Part shown: positions 8,276 to 17,312 of the stretch, in pieces
Numbering within the stretch: the stretch's first letter is position 1
How the letters are laid out: each line of letters opens with the position of its first letter
From: Nitrospirota bacterium
Lineage (GTDB): Bacteria > Nitrospirota > Nitrospiria > Nitrospirales > Nitrospiraceae
DNA length: 35,214 bases
Assembly: GCA_023248295.1 (NCBI GenBank)
Contig: JAHFEU010000007.1
Location: 1-35,214 of the forward strand
Direction: 5' to 3'
Notes under the pieces: generated by a model
The model's database searches: none
Seen by the model: only the letters and a program-made list of their open reading frames with translations
What the model was told of the DNA's origin: nothing
Program-made: the position numbers and the translations under genes

Positions 8276-8734
8276 TTGTCGGAGGAGGGGTCGGGAACAG
8301 GCCCTTTGGGCGGAGGGGTTCATCCCAAAGCGCGTGTTTTGAACCGATTCATCGCCAAATTCGTGGACCTTATGTTGGTGGCTGCCGCAGGTCGGCTCGT
8401 GCCCCCTGTGGGCTGGTTGGCGGGGTTAGCCTACGTGCTGATCGGCGACGGGTTGACGGGAGGGCAGAGTCTGGGCAAGCGCCTGATCGGTCTGCAGACC
8501 GTGGTCCCTCGCAGCCGAGAGGTCTCCGGATTCAGGGAGTCCATCATCCGTAACTTGCCCCTCGCGGTGGCCTATCTCCTGTTTCCGATCCCTTATGTCG
8601 GGTGGGCATTGGCGATTGCCATCGTACTCTTAGAAGCACTGTTGATCATAGGCAATGAGCAGGGCCTCCGGCTGGGGGATGAGATCGCGCATACGCAGGT
8701 GTTGGATGCGGGACAGCTCGATCTGCCGGACTGA
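8276..8734 (+). CDS. RDD-family membrane protein
   Basis: A 152-residue protein starting at TTG 8276, 2 bases after the purine-rich GAGGAAGGGG. After a glycine-rich N-terminus it has LNRFIAKFVDLMLVAAAG, containing the Arg and Asp of the RDD signature, then GGQSLGKRLIGLQTV near residue 61, the second conserved RDD-family segment. A further hydrophobic pair lies at about 95-127. Three to four transmembrane helices are likely. RDD proteins have no general function; some are reported to act in ion exchange. It lies 68 bases ahead of mreB on the same strand, so it may be co-transcribed with the elongation genes. Confidence 0.82.
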   Translation: MSEEGSGTGPLGGGVHPKARVLNRFIAKFVDLMLVAAAGRLVPPVGWLAGLAYVLIGDGLTGGQSLGKRLIGLQTVVPRSREVSGFRESIIRNLPLAVAYLLFPIPYVGWALAIAIVLLEALLIIGNEQGLRLGDEIAHTQVLDAGQLDLPD

Positions 8735-8787
8735 CTCCGGGTCCATCAACCACGAACCGGACCCCGGTTGCCGCCGTCAGTGGCTGA

Positions 8788-9852
<1,065 letters not shown>

Positions 9853-9877
9853 GCTTCACATCCCGCAAGTGGAGGCA

Positions 9878-10759
9878 ATGCTTCGTTCGACATCCGGGCC
9901 AAGGCGGGTGGTGCTGGTCCTGTTTGCCCTTCTCCTGTCGGTCTTCTTGGTCCTCCCGAAACAGAGCCGTAGCCTGCTGCAGCACCTCGGACAGCCGCTC
10001 GCGCAGATCGTCGCGTTCCCGCTCGGAGCTTTGGCTGCACTGGATCGAAACCTTCGGGAGGCGTGGGGCGGGTATGTCGCCTTGCGGCATGTCTACGACG
10101 AGAACCGCCGGCTGCGTCGCGAGATCGAGTTCTTACGGGGGCAGAACGGTGAGCTCCGAGAAGTCGCGACGGCCGGCCAGCGCCTGGCCGCATTGCTGGA
10201 ATTCAAGGAAGGGACGGAATCCGAGACCATCGCCGCGCAAGTCATCGGTCGTGACGCCACCAGCTGGTATCGAGCCCTGGTGCTGAATAAAGGCAAGCGT
10301 GACGGCATCCGTCCGGAGATGGGCGTCATGACGCTGGCCGGAGTGGTCGGACGAGTCGTGAAAGCCAACTCGTCCACGGCCGTGGTGCTGCTTATCACGG
10401 ACCCGAACAATGCGGTGACGGGGTTCATTCAGCGGACCAGGGACGAAGGGATCGTCGAGGGAACCGCGCGAGGGCTCGCTCGCATGAAGTATATCCCTCT
10501 GCTGTCCGCCGTACGGGTTGGAGATTCCGTGGTGACGTCGGGTCTCACCGGCGGCTTCCCGAAGGGGCTGGTGATCGGATCGGTCAGGAGCATCGAGAAG
10601 GTGGAGGGCGATCTCTTCCAGTCGGCTGAGATCACCCCTGAGGTGGATGTCTCGAAGCTCGAGGAGGTGCTGATCATCTCCACTGCGCGTCCGTTCGATG
10701 AGCGCACCGCGGACGCCGGGTCGTTGCTTCCGACACCGCCCAAGCAGAGGGAACGGTGA
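9878..10759 (+). CDS. mreC: rod-shape-determining protein MreC
   Basis: About 293 residues with an N-terminal membrane anchor (VVLVLFALLLSVFLVLP), a coiled-coil stretch (about residues 60-90, rich in Arg, Glu and Leu) and the periplasmic beta-domain with VIGRDATSWYRALVLNKGKRDG and LAGVVGRVVKANSSTAVVLLI, typical of MreC. It links MreB to PBP2 across the membrane. ATG 9878 is used; it has GGAGG only 2 bases upstream, so the in-frame GTG at 9869 remains possible. The stop overlaps the mreD start (GTGA). Confidence 0.94.
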   Translation: MLRSTSGPRRVVLVLFALLLSVFLVLPKQSRSLLQHLGQPLAQIVAFPLGALAALDRNLREAWGGYVALRHVYDENRRLRREIEFLRGQNGELREVATAGQRLAALLEFKEGTESETIAAQVIGRDATSWYRALVLNKGKRDGIRPEMGVMTLAGVVGRVVKANSSTAVVLLITDPNNAVTGFIQRTRDEGIVEGTARGLARMKYIPLLSAVRVGDSVVTSGLTGGFPKGLVIGSVRSIEKVEGDLFQSAEITPEVDVSKLEEVLIISTARPFDERTADAGSLLPTPPKQRER

Positions 10760-11268
10760 AACAGGCACTGTACGCGGGGCTGCTGCTCGGGCTGGTGCCA
10801 ATCCAGACGACGGTCCTCCATTATGCGAGTATCGGCGGAATCCGGCCGGACCTGTGCTTGATCGCCGCCTGTCTTGCGGGATTCGTCGCCGGGGAGCGTG
10901 AAGGGATGATGTTGGGGTTCGCGTTGGGCTTTATCCAGGACCTCTTCTCGGCTGGAGAGCTGTGGCTCAATCTGGTGACCAAGGGGTTGATCGGGTTCCT
11001 CGCGGGCCTCGTGGGGAGGTTTCTCGCCAATGCGACACCGGTCGCGATGCTGGCCACATTGCTGGGCCTGTCGGTCGTCTCCGGTACGGTCTTCCTCATG
11101 GCCGTGCGGATGGGGGAAGGTCTGGCGGACCTCTTCTTTGTCACACGGTCCATCCTGCTGCCGCAGGCCTTGTTCGACGCGGCCGTGGGCACGGGCGCGT
11201 ACTGGCTGATCGCGAGGCGTGGTCGAACCGATCACGCGACTCAGGAAAGACCGGGTCCGCTCTGGTAA
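10756..11268 (+). CDS. mreD: rod-shape-determining protein MreD
   Basis: A 170-residue polytopic inner-membrane protein with about five hydrophobic segments. It begins KQALYAGLLLGLVPIQTTVLHYASIGGIRPDL and contains GFALGFIQDLFSAGELWLN, which aligns with the MreD family core. It works with MreB and MreC in the elongasome. The GTG start overlaps the mreC stop by 4 bases, indicating translational coupling. Confidence 0.9.
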   Translation: MKQALYAGLLLGLVPIQTTVLHYASIGGIRPDLCLIAACLAGFVAGEREGMMLGFALGFIQDLFSAGELWLNLVTKGLIGFLAGLVGRFLANATPVAMLATLLGLSVVSGTVFLMAVRMGEGLADLFFVTRSILLPQALFDAAVGTGAYWLIARRGRTDHATQERPGPLW

Positions 11269-11322
11269 CAGACTTGATCAGCGTGAGACGGACGATCTGA
11301 ACTCATCGGCTGGCTGGCGGCA

Positions 11323-13206
11323 ATGCTGGACCTCTCACCTCAACAAGACGAGCTCCGTGAGCTCCAACGGCGCCTGACGATCCTCAAGATCGGCTTGCTG
11401 CTGGTGATCGTGCTCTTGGCGTTTCGCCTCTGGCACCTTCAAGTCCGGGAGGGCCAGTACTATCGGGATCTTTCCGAGAATAATCGGACCCGATCCGTCA
11501 TCCTGGAACCGGCCCGCGGTCTGATTTATGACCGGAACGGGGTGTTGCTCGCGAACAATGTGCCGAGCTTCAACCTGTACGTGACTCTCGAGGACGTCAC
11601 TGATCGCGAACGCTTGATCAAACGGCTAGTCGGCCTCATCGGGCTCGATGAGGCGAGGCTTCGCAAGAGGCTGTCCGAGCGGGGAGCCAAACTGCTCCCC
11701 AGGAAATTGAAGGGCGGGCTCACGCTGCGGGAGGCGGCGCTCATCGAATCCCATCGCCTGGATCTTCCGGGCGTGATGGTCCAGGCGGAGTCTCAGCGCA
11801 ACTACCCGGCCAGACTGACCGCGTCGCATTTGCTCGGGTACGTCGGGGAGGTGTCGGGCGACCAGCTGGAGAAACCTGAATTCGGGGATCTTCACCAGGG
11901 CAGCATTGTCGGCCAGTATGGCGTGGAGCACACCTATGACCGGTTCCTGAGGGGCCGCGCAGGACAGAAAGTGATCGAAGCGGATGCCCTGGGGCATGAG
12001 AAGCGGACGGTTGAGGTCCAGAAACCGGAGGCCGGTGATGATCTGTATCTGACCATCGACCTGCGCCTGCAAAAGCTGGCGGAAGATCTCCTGGGGGAAG
12101 AGGCCGGCGCCATCGTGGCCATGGATCCGGCCACCGGAGAAGTGCTGGCGCTGGCCAGCCGGCCCGCCTTCGACCCCAACGTGTTGTCACGGGAGCTGAC
12201 CCCCAAGCAGTGGGAGGAAATCGTCCAGGACGAGGGCCATCCGCTGACGAATCGGGCGACGCAAGGACAGTATCCGCCCGGCTCGACGTTCAAGATCGTC
12301 ATGGCGGTGGCCGCTCTCGAAACGAACACCATTGACCCCACCACGACGATCCGGTGCGTCGGCAGCTATCCGTTCGGTCGGCGCCTGTACAAGGATTGGA
12401 AAGAAGGTGGGCACGGCACGATGGTCCTGAGCCAGGCGATCATCGACTCCTGCGACGTCTTTTTTTATACGATTGGACAGCGCATGGGCATTGAGGCCAT
12501 AGCCTCCTACGCCAACCAGTTCGGCCTGGGCCGTGAAACCGGGATCGAGCTACCGTCGGAGCGACTGGGGATCGTGCCGTCTCCCGCCTGGAAGGAGAAG
12601 GCTCGCAACGAACCGTGGCTGCCCGGAGAAACCATCTCGGCCTCGATCGGCCAAGGGTATTTGACCGTGACGCCCCTCCAAATGACCAATCTGATCGCCA
12701 CCGTCGGCAATAACGGGGTGTCATTCCGACCTCGCCTGATCCGGGCTGTGATGGAGCGAGCGACCGGACGGCTGCAGGAATTACCGCACGTGGCGCGCGA
12801 TCGACTCGCGATCAAGCCCGAAACGCTCGCGCTGATTCAGCATGCCCTGGCCGGCGTGGTGACCGAGGGAACGGCGCGACGAGCCAAATCATCTCTCGTG
12901 ACCATTGCCGGGAAGACCGGGACGGCGCAGACCGTGGCGGCTCGTCCAGGACCGGAGCAGGATCTTCCGAAGAAGTTGCGGGATCATGCCTGGTTCATCT
13001 CGTACGCCCCGACCGTGGCGCCGCGCATCGCCGTCACAGTGCTGGTTGAGCACATGGGACATGGAGGATCAGCGGCCGCGCCGCTGGCAAAGCAGCTGAT
13101 CGAAACCTTCATCAAGCTGACGCCGCACGAGCCAGTCATTGCCGAATCCGGATCACCGGTTGGGTCGCCCATGACGGTGATGGTTCAACAGGGACCCCAT
13201 GATTGA
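11323..13206 (+). CDS. mrdA: penicillin-binding protein 2, elongation-specific transpeptidase
   Basis: A 627-residue class B PBP. One transmembrane helix lies at about residues 21-40, followed by the dimerisation/pedestal domain (REGQYYRDLSENNRTR and beyond). The transpeptidase domain has the catalytic STFK tetrad with Ser321 and Lys324, the second motif as Ser376-Cys377-Asp378 (the SxD form found in PBP2) and KTG at 531-533. The enzyme crosslinks peptidoglycan in the periplasm during cylindrical growth with RodA as glycan polymerase. The family start MLDLSPQQDELRELQRR is preceded by GGCGG. The gene overlaps rodA by 8 bases. Confidence 0.96.
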   Translation: MLDLSPQQDELRELQRRLTILKIGLLLVIVLLAFRLWHLQVREGQYYRDLSENNRTRSVILEPARGLIYDRNGVLLANNVPSFNLYVTLEDVTDRERLIKRLVGLIGLDEARLRKRLSERGAKLLPRKLKGGLTLREAALIESHRLDLPGVMVQAESQRNYPARLTASHLLGYVGEVSGDQLEKPEFGDLHQGSIVGQYGVEHTYDRFLRGRAGQKVIEADALGHEKRTVEVQKPEAGDDLYLTIDLRLQKLAEDLLGEEAGAIVAMDPATGEVLALASRPAFDPNVLSRELTPKQWEEIVQDEGHPLTNRATQGQYPPGSTFKIVMAVAALETNTIDPTTTIRCVGSYPFGRRLYKDWKEGGHGTMVLSQAIIDSCDVFFYTIGQRMGIEAIASYANQFGLGRETGIELPSERLGIVPSPAWKEKARNEPWLPGETISASIGQGYLTVTPLQMTNLIATVGNNGVSFRPRLIRAVMERATGRLQELPHVARDRLAIKPETLALIQHALAGVVTEGTARRAKSSLVTIAGKTGTAQTVAARPGPEQDLPKKLRDHAWFISYAPTVAPRIAVTVLVEHMGHGGSAAAPLAKQLIETFIKLTPHEPVIAESGSPVGSPMTVMVQQGPHD

Positions 13207-14320
13207 CCGTGTCATCAGCAGCCGGGGACCCGACAGTTTCGAGTGGCGATTCGTCGCGATCATTGGCGCCATTCTCTCACTTGGCCTCCTGTCCATCTAC
13301 AGTGTCACCCATGCGCAGCCAGGGGGCGGTCTGCCGCTCTACGCCAGGCAGATGCTCTGGGTCGTGATGGGCGGCGCTGCCTTTCTGGTGATGCTGGTGT
13401 TCGACTATCACAAGATTGCGAGGCTGTCGTACCTGCTCTACGTCATCGCGCTGGTCTTGCTGGCCGTCGTCTTGATCGTCGGGAAGACGAGCCGGGGCGC
13501 GCAACGGTGGTTTCCCATCGGGCCGTTCGCGTTTCAACCGGCGGAGTTTGCGAAGGTGGTGCTGATCCTCGTGCTGGCCAGTTACTATGCGAACAGTGCG
13601 CGCGAGGGGTGGCGGCAGAGGGTGGTCTTGCCCGGTCTCATCATGGCGCCCGGACTTCTGCTCATTCTCAAGCAGCCGGACCTAGGGAGTGGCCTCAGCT
13701 TCCTGGCGATTTACGTCGCGATGCTGCTGGTGGTGGGGGTGCGATCAAAAGCGCTGGGGATTCTTCTCCTGCTTGCGCTCATGCTGTTTCCGTTCGCGTG
13801 GGAAGTCATGTGGGGAGCCCTCCATGATTACCAACGAGAACGAATCCTGACCTTCGTGAACCCCGCCTACGATCCGGGCGGGAAGGGCTACCATGGGCTC
13901 CAGTCGCGTATCGCCATCGGGTCGGGAGAGCTGCTGGGAAAAGGGCTCTACGGGGGGACTCAGAGCCAACTTAAATTCTTGCCGGAAGGACACACGGACT
14001 TCGTCTTCGCCGTGTTCGCCGAAGAATGGGGATTCCTGGGCGTGCTGCTGTTGCTGGCGCTCTTTCTCGGGCTGATCATGCTGTCGATGGAGATCGCGTC
14101 GAGGGCCAAGGATGTCCTCGGAGCGCTGTTGGCAGCCGGGGTGATCGCCATGATCGGTTTCAGCATGGTGATCAACATCGGGATGACCGCAGGGATCTTC
14201 CCCATCGTCGGCATCCCGCTCCCGCTGATGAGCTACGGCGGCAGCGCGATTGTCACGACGATGGCCGCCTTGGGTCTGTTGGTGAACATCAAGCGACGGC
14301 GTCTGACGCTGTTTTATTAA
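13199..14320 (+). CDS. rodA: peptidoglycan glycosyltransferase RodA
   Basis: A 373-residue SEDS-family protein with about ten membrane helices. Diagnostic segments are AQRWFPIGPFAFQPAEFAKVVLIL near residue 100, LKQPDLGSGL near 157, a YQRERILTF loop and the C-terminal GIFPIVGIPLPLMSYGGSAIVTTMAALG. SEDS proteins polymerise lipid II into glycan strands and pair with a class B PBP, here the adjacent mrdA product. The start lies inside the 3' end of mrdA, so the two are translationally coupled. Confidence 0.96.
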   Translation: MIDRVISSRGPDSFEWRFVAIIGAILSLGLLSIYSVTHAQPGGGLPLYARQMLWVVMGGAAFLVMLVFDYHKIARLSYLLYVIALVLLAVVLIVGKTSRGAQRWFPIGPFAFQPAEFAKVVLILVLASYYANSAREGWRQRVVLPGLIMAPGLLLILKQPDLGSGLSFLAIYVAMLLVVGVRSKALGILLLLALMLFPFAWEVMWGALHDYQRERILTFVNPAYDPGGKGYHGLQSRIAIGSGELLGKGLYGGTQSQLKFLPEGHTDFVFAVFAEEWGFLGVLLLLALFLGLIMLSMEIASRAKDVLGALLAAGVIAMIGFSMVINIGMTAGIFPIVGIPLPLMSYGGSAIVTTMAALGLLVNIKRRRLTLFY

Positions 14321-14479
14321 ACGCATGTCGGCACGGCTGGCTCCTGCGGCCAGCGCGGTTGGCTTGGTGCCGGCCGGAGCCGAGGCCTCTGACAGATCGG
14401 AGAGCCTGAGCTTTCAAGACAATATTCATGTGCAGCCTGGAGGACGAACGGGACGGAATCCGGAAGAAGGGGCCGTGCC

Positions 14480-14534
14480 GTCCGACCACTCTGCGATCGT
14501 GGCGCGTGGCTGACGGCAGTCGGCCCGGTCGGAC
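14480..14534 (+). promoter_or_regulatory. long-stem structure in the rng leader
   Basis: A perfect 8-bp inverted repeat (GTCCGACC at 14480-14487 and GGTCGGAC at 14527-14534) closes a 39-base loop and ends 8 bases before the SD GGGGAGCGG of rng. The full rodA-rng gap (14321-14552) shows no convincing promoter or gene. Leader hairpins are known to mediate autoregulation of RNase E in enterobacteria; whether this one does so for RNase G is inference. Confidence 0.35.
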
Positions 14535-14552
14535 AGGCTGCGGGGAGCGGAT

Positions 14553-16061
14553 ATGGGACTCGAAATAGCCATCAATGTGACGCGAGAAGAGACCCGAGTG
14601 GCGGTGCTGGATCATCGGGTGCTGACGGAACTGTATGTGGATCGGGCCAAGACGAAAGATTTCGTCGGGAATATCTACAAAGGAAAGGTCGTCAAAGTCC
14701 TTCCAGGCATGCAGGCGGCCTTTGTGGACATCGGAATGGAGCGGGCTGCCTTCATCCATGTCTCGGATCTGTCGAACGATACGGAGCCCGGGGATACCCT
14801 CGTCGACAGCGAGGAAGATGACAAGGGCCCCGAACTGCCCAGGCCTCGTCGCCAGACCACACGGCCCATCGAGCAACTGCTGAAGGAAGGCCAGGAGCTC
14901 ATGGTGCAGATCTCGAAGGGACCGATCGGGACCAAGGGGCCGCGGGTCACGACCTATGTCTCCCTCCCGGGACGGTACCTCGTGTTTATGCCCAACGTTG
15001 AGCACGTCGGGGTGTCCAGGCGGATTCCGAAGGACGAGGAACGGGCCCGGCTGAAGGAGATCATGAAGCGCCTGCGCCGACCCGGCTATGGCTACATCGT
15101 CCGGACGGTGAGCGAGGGCGTCAAGGAGGAGGAACTCCGGTCTGATGTGGAATTCCTGAACGTGCTGTGGCAGGACGTGCTGAAGAAACGGGACCCGCAG
15201 CCGGCCCCAAGCTTGCTGCACACCGATCTGACGCTGACATTCCGGGTGGTCCGCGATCTCTTCACCAAGAAAGTGGAGAGGCTGTTGATCGACTCGAAAC
15301 AGGAGTACGAAGCCGTCAAGGATTTCGTCCATCGCTTTTTGCCTGAGCAGACCTCCCGAGTCCACTATTACGACAAAGAGGAGAGCCTGTTCGATCACTT
15401 GGGAGTCGAGATGGAGATCGCCCGGGCGTTGAGCCGCAAGGTGTGGCTGAAGTCCGGCGGCTCCATCGTCATCGATCATACCGAGGCGATGACGGTGATT
15501 GACGTGAACACGGGACGCTATGTCGGGAAACGCGACCAGGAAGAAACCATCCTCAAAAACAATCTGGAAGCGGTCAAAGAGATCGCCTACCAGATCAAGC
15601 TGCGCGGCATTGGTGGTCTCATCATCATTGACTTCATCGACATGGAGCGCGAGAAGAATCGCGAACGGGTCTATCAGGCCCTGGTGGACGCGATGGCCAG
15701 CGACAAGGCGCGGACCAGAATCTCGCACATCTCTGACCTTGGCCTGATCGAGATATCGCGCGAACGGGTCCGCGAGGATCTGCTGCGGACGATGTCCGAG
15801 CCCTGTCAGTACTGCGAGGGACGGGGATACACGAAGTCACCCACGACCGTGGTGTACGAGATCTTCCGGGAGCTGCGTCGGATCGGACGCTTGCCCGACG
15901 AGCAGAAGATCGTGGTCGGCGTGCATCCCGGCGTCGCCGAGCTTCTGTACGAGGAAGAGCGTCGGGGGGTCGAGGACTTGGAACGCGAGCATGGCACGAA
16001 GATCATCGTCAACGCTGACCAGACCCTTCACTTGGAACAGTATGACATCGTCGTGCTCTAA
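14553..16061 (+). CDS. rng: ribonuclease G (RNase E/G family endoribonuclease)
   Basis: A 502-residue single-strand endoribonuclease for rRNA maturation and mRNA decay. It has an N-terminal S1 domain (VGNIYKGKVVKVLPGMQAAFVDIG, residues about 38-62), an RNase H-like/5'-sensor region and a DNase I-like catalytic region. Predicted metal ligands are Asp317 in IDVNTG and Asp360 in IIIDFIDM, spaced 43 residues as in E. coli RNase E. A zinc-link cysteine pair sits at Cys418 and Cys421 in CQYCEGRG. There is no long C-terminal degradosome scaffold, so the G type is the better call. ATG 14553 follows GGGGAGCGG. Confidence 0.95.
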   Translation: MGLEIAINVTREETRVAVLDHRVLTELYVDRAKTKDFVGNIYKGKVVKVLPGMQAAFVDIGMERAAFIHVSDLSNDTEPGDTLVDSEEDDKGPELPRPRRQTTRPIEQLLKEGQELMVQISKGPIGTKGPRVTTYVSLPGRYLVFMPNVEHVGVSRRIPKDEERARLKEIMKRLRRPGYGYIVRTVSEGVKEEELRSDVEFLNVLWQDVLKKRDPQPAPSLLHTDLTLTFRVVRDLFTKKVERLLIDSKQEYEAVKDFVHRFLPEQTSRVHYYDKEESLFDHLGVEMEIARALSRKVWLKSGGSIVIDHTEAMTVIDVNTGRYVGKRDQEETILKNNLEAVKEIAYQIKLRGIGGLIIIDFIDMEREKNRERVYQALVDAMASDKARTRISHISDLGLIEISRERVREDLLRTMSEPCQYCEGRGYTKSPTTVVYEIFRELRRIGRLPDEQKIVVGVHPGVAELLYEEERRGVEDLEREHGTKIIVNADQTLHLEQYDIVVL

Positions 16062-16091
16062 GAGCGCTGCTCGGCCTCGCACGGGGTTTGC

Positions 16092-17216
16092 GTGAGCACC
16101 GCGTCGCTTCGCTCGTGGCTGGCGCTGCGCGCGGTCAGGGGGCTGGACGATGCGACGGTATGCCGCCTTGTCCAGACGTTCGGTTCGCCGGAGGCGGTCC
16201 AGGCCGCCTCGACAGACTCCCTGGTGGCGTCCGGATGCCTCAGTGCGTCGCTCGCCCAGGCCATTCAGCGGGGTCCGGACCACGACACTCAACAGGCCCT
16301 CGACCGCGAGCTGACGACCCTGGAGCGGTTGCGACTGTCGGTGGTCACCTGTCTCGACCCGGACTACCCGCCGCGGCTCAAGACGATCCACGACCCTCCA
16401 CCCCTGCTGTACGTGAGCGGGGCTCTGGCCCAGGCGGATCGCCACGCGGTGGCCATCGTTGGGTCGCGGCGTGCGACCGCGGCCGGTCGCTTGCTGACCG
16501 AAGAGCTGAGCAGGGACCTGGCTTCCGCCGGGTTCACCGTCGTCAGCGGTCTGGCGAGGGGAATCGACGCGGCCGCCCATCGGGGCGCGCTCGCGGCGCA
16601 GGGCAGAACCGTTGCGGTGCTGGGCTGCGGGATTGACCAGACCTACCCGCCGGAGCACCAATCGCTCAGGAAGGAGATCGAATCGAGCGGAGCCGTGATT
16701 GCCGAACTTCCACTGGGTTCGTATCCGCACGGGTATCATTTTCCGCGCCGGAACCGAATCATCAGCGGAATGTGCCTCGGGGTGGTAGTCACCGAAGCGG
16801 CGACCCAGAGCGGGTCGCTCATCACCGCGCGACTCGCCGCCGACCAGGGACGAGAGGTCTTCGCCGTGCCGGGATTCGTGAAGGCGGACAACAGCCGCGG
16901 TCCCAACGGTCTCATCAAGCAGGGGGCGAAGCTGGTTGAGAATGTCCAGGATGTCATCGACGAACTCTTGCCCCAGCTCGACGCGGCCTTCCGCGAGCGT
17001 CTGAAGGGGCGTGCCCCGCATCCCGTCGAATCGCCGCCTCAGTTGGGAAAGGAGGAGGCGACGGTCTATCTCGCGCTGTCCTTCGAACCGACGCACATCG
17101 ACGACCTGATCACCAACAGCCGTCTGCCCGCGGCCGATGTCGCCGTGCATCTCCTTGCACTGGAACTCAAGCATTTAATCCGCCAACTGCCCGGGCAAAC
17201 CTACCTTCGGCTATAA
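16092..17216 (+). CDS. dprA: DNA-processing protein DprA
   Basis: A 374-residue protein that loads RecA on incoming single-stranded DNA during natural transformation. An N-terminal helix-hairpin-like domain spans residues 1-70. The Rossmann-like DprA core has VAIVGSRRATAAG near 120, VVSGLARGIDAAAHRGAL near 151, AVLGCGIDQTYPPEH near 176, FPRRNRIISGM near 217 and TEAATQSGSLITARLA near 234. A C-terminal winged-helix-like region with FEPTHIDDLI follows. The start is GTG 16092, 30 bases after rng. It is an isolated marker of competence here, since no other com gene is visible. DprA is also conserved in bacteria not known to be transformable. Confidence 0.94.
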   Translation: MSTASLRSWLALRAVRGLDDATVCRLVQTFGSPEAVQAASTDSLVASGCLSASLAQAIQRGPDHDTQQALDRELTTLERLRLSVVTCLDPDYPPRLKTIHDPPPLLYVSGALAQADRHAVAIVGSRRATAAGRLLTEELSRDLASAGFTVVSGLARGIDAAAHRGALAAQGRTVAVLGCGIDQTYPPEHQSLRKEIESSGAVIAELPLGSYPHGYHFPRRNRIISGMCLGVVVTEAATQSGSLITARLAADQGREVFAVPGFVKADNSRGPNGLIKQGAKLVENVQDVIDELLPQLDAAFRERLKGRAPHPVESPPQLGKEEATVYLALSFEPTHIDDLITNSRLPAADVAVHLLALELKHLIRQLPGQTYLRL

Positions 17217-17227
17217 TCGTATATAAT
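17212..17227 (+). promoter_or_regulatory. two perfect -10 hexamers upstream of topA
   Basis: TATAAT occurs twice, at 17212-17217 (over the dprA stop) and at 17222-17227, in an AT-rich pocket about 90 bases ahead of topA. Neither has a recognisable -35 at 16-18 bases and neither is preceded by an extended TGn element. The call therefore rests on the -10 matches and position only. The leader to topA is about 80 bases. Confidence 0.42.
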
Positions 17228-17312
17228 AGGAAGGCTTGAATAGATTGCCGGCATCGGGATATCTCACTGCGCCCTTCTGGGCACCGGCCATGGACGAGAG
17301 ACAGGAGCGAGA

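Noticed and set aside
14325-14513. A 62-codon open frame starting 4 bases after rodA
   Set aside because: No SD, low-complexity Ala/Gly/Ser-rich translation, and it lies in the rng leader; it looks like chance in GC-rich DNA.
14289-15728. A 479-codon antisense open frame over rng
   Set aside because: It opposes the strongly supported RNase G gene and has no recognisable domain.
15837-17174. A 445-codon antisense open frame over dprA
   Set aside because: Shadow of dprA and the end of rng; no SD or family motif.
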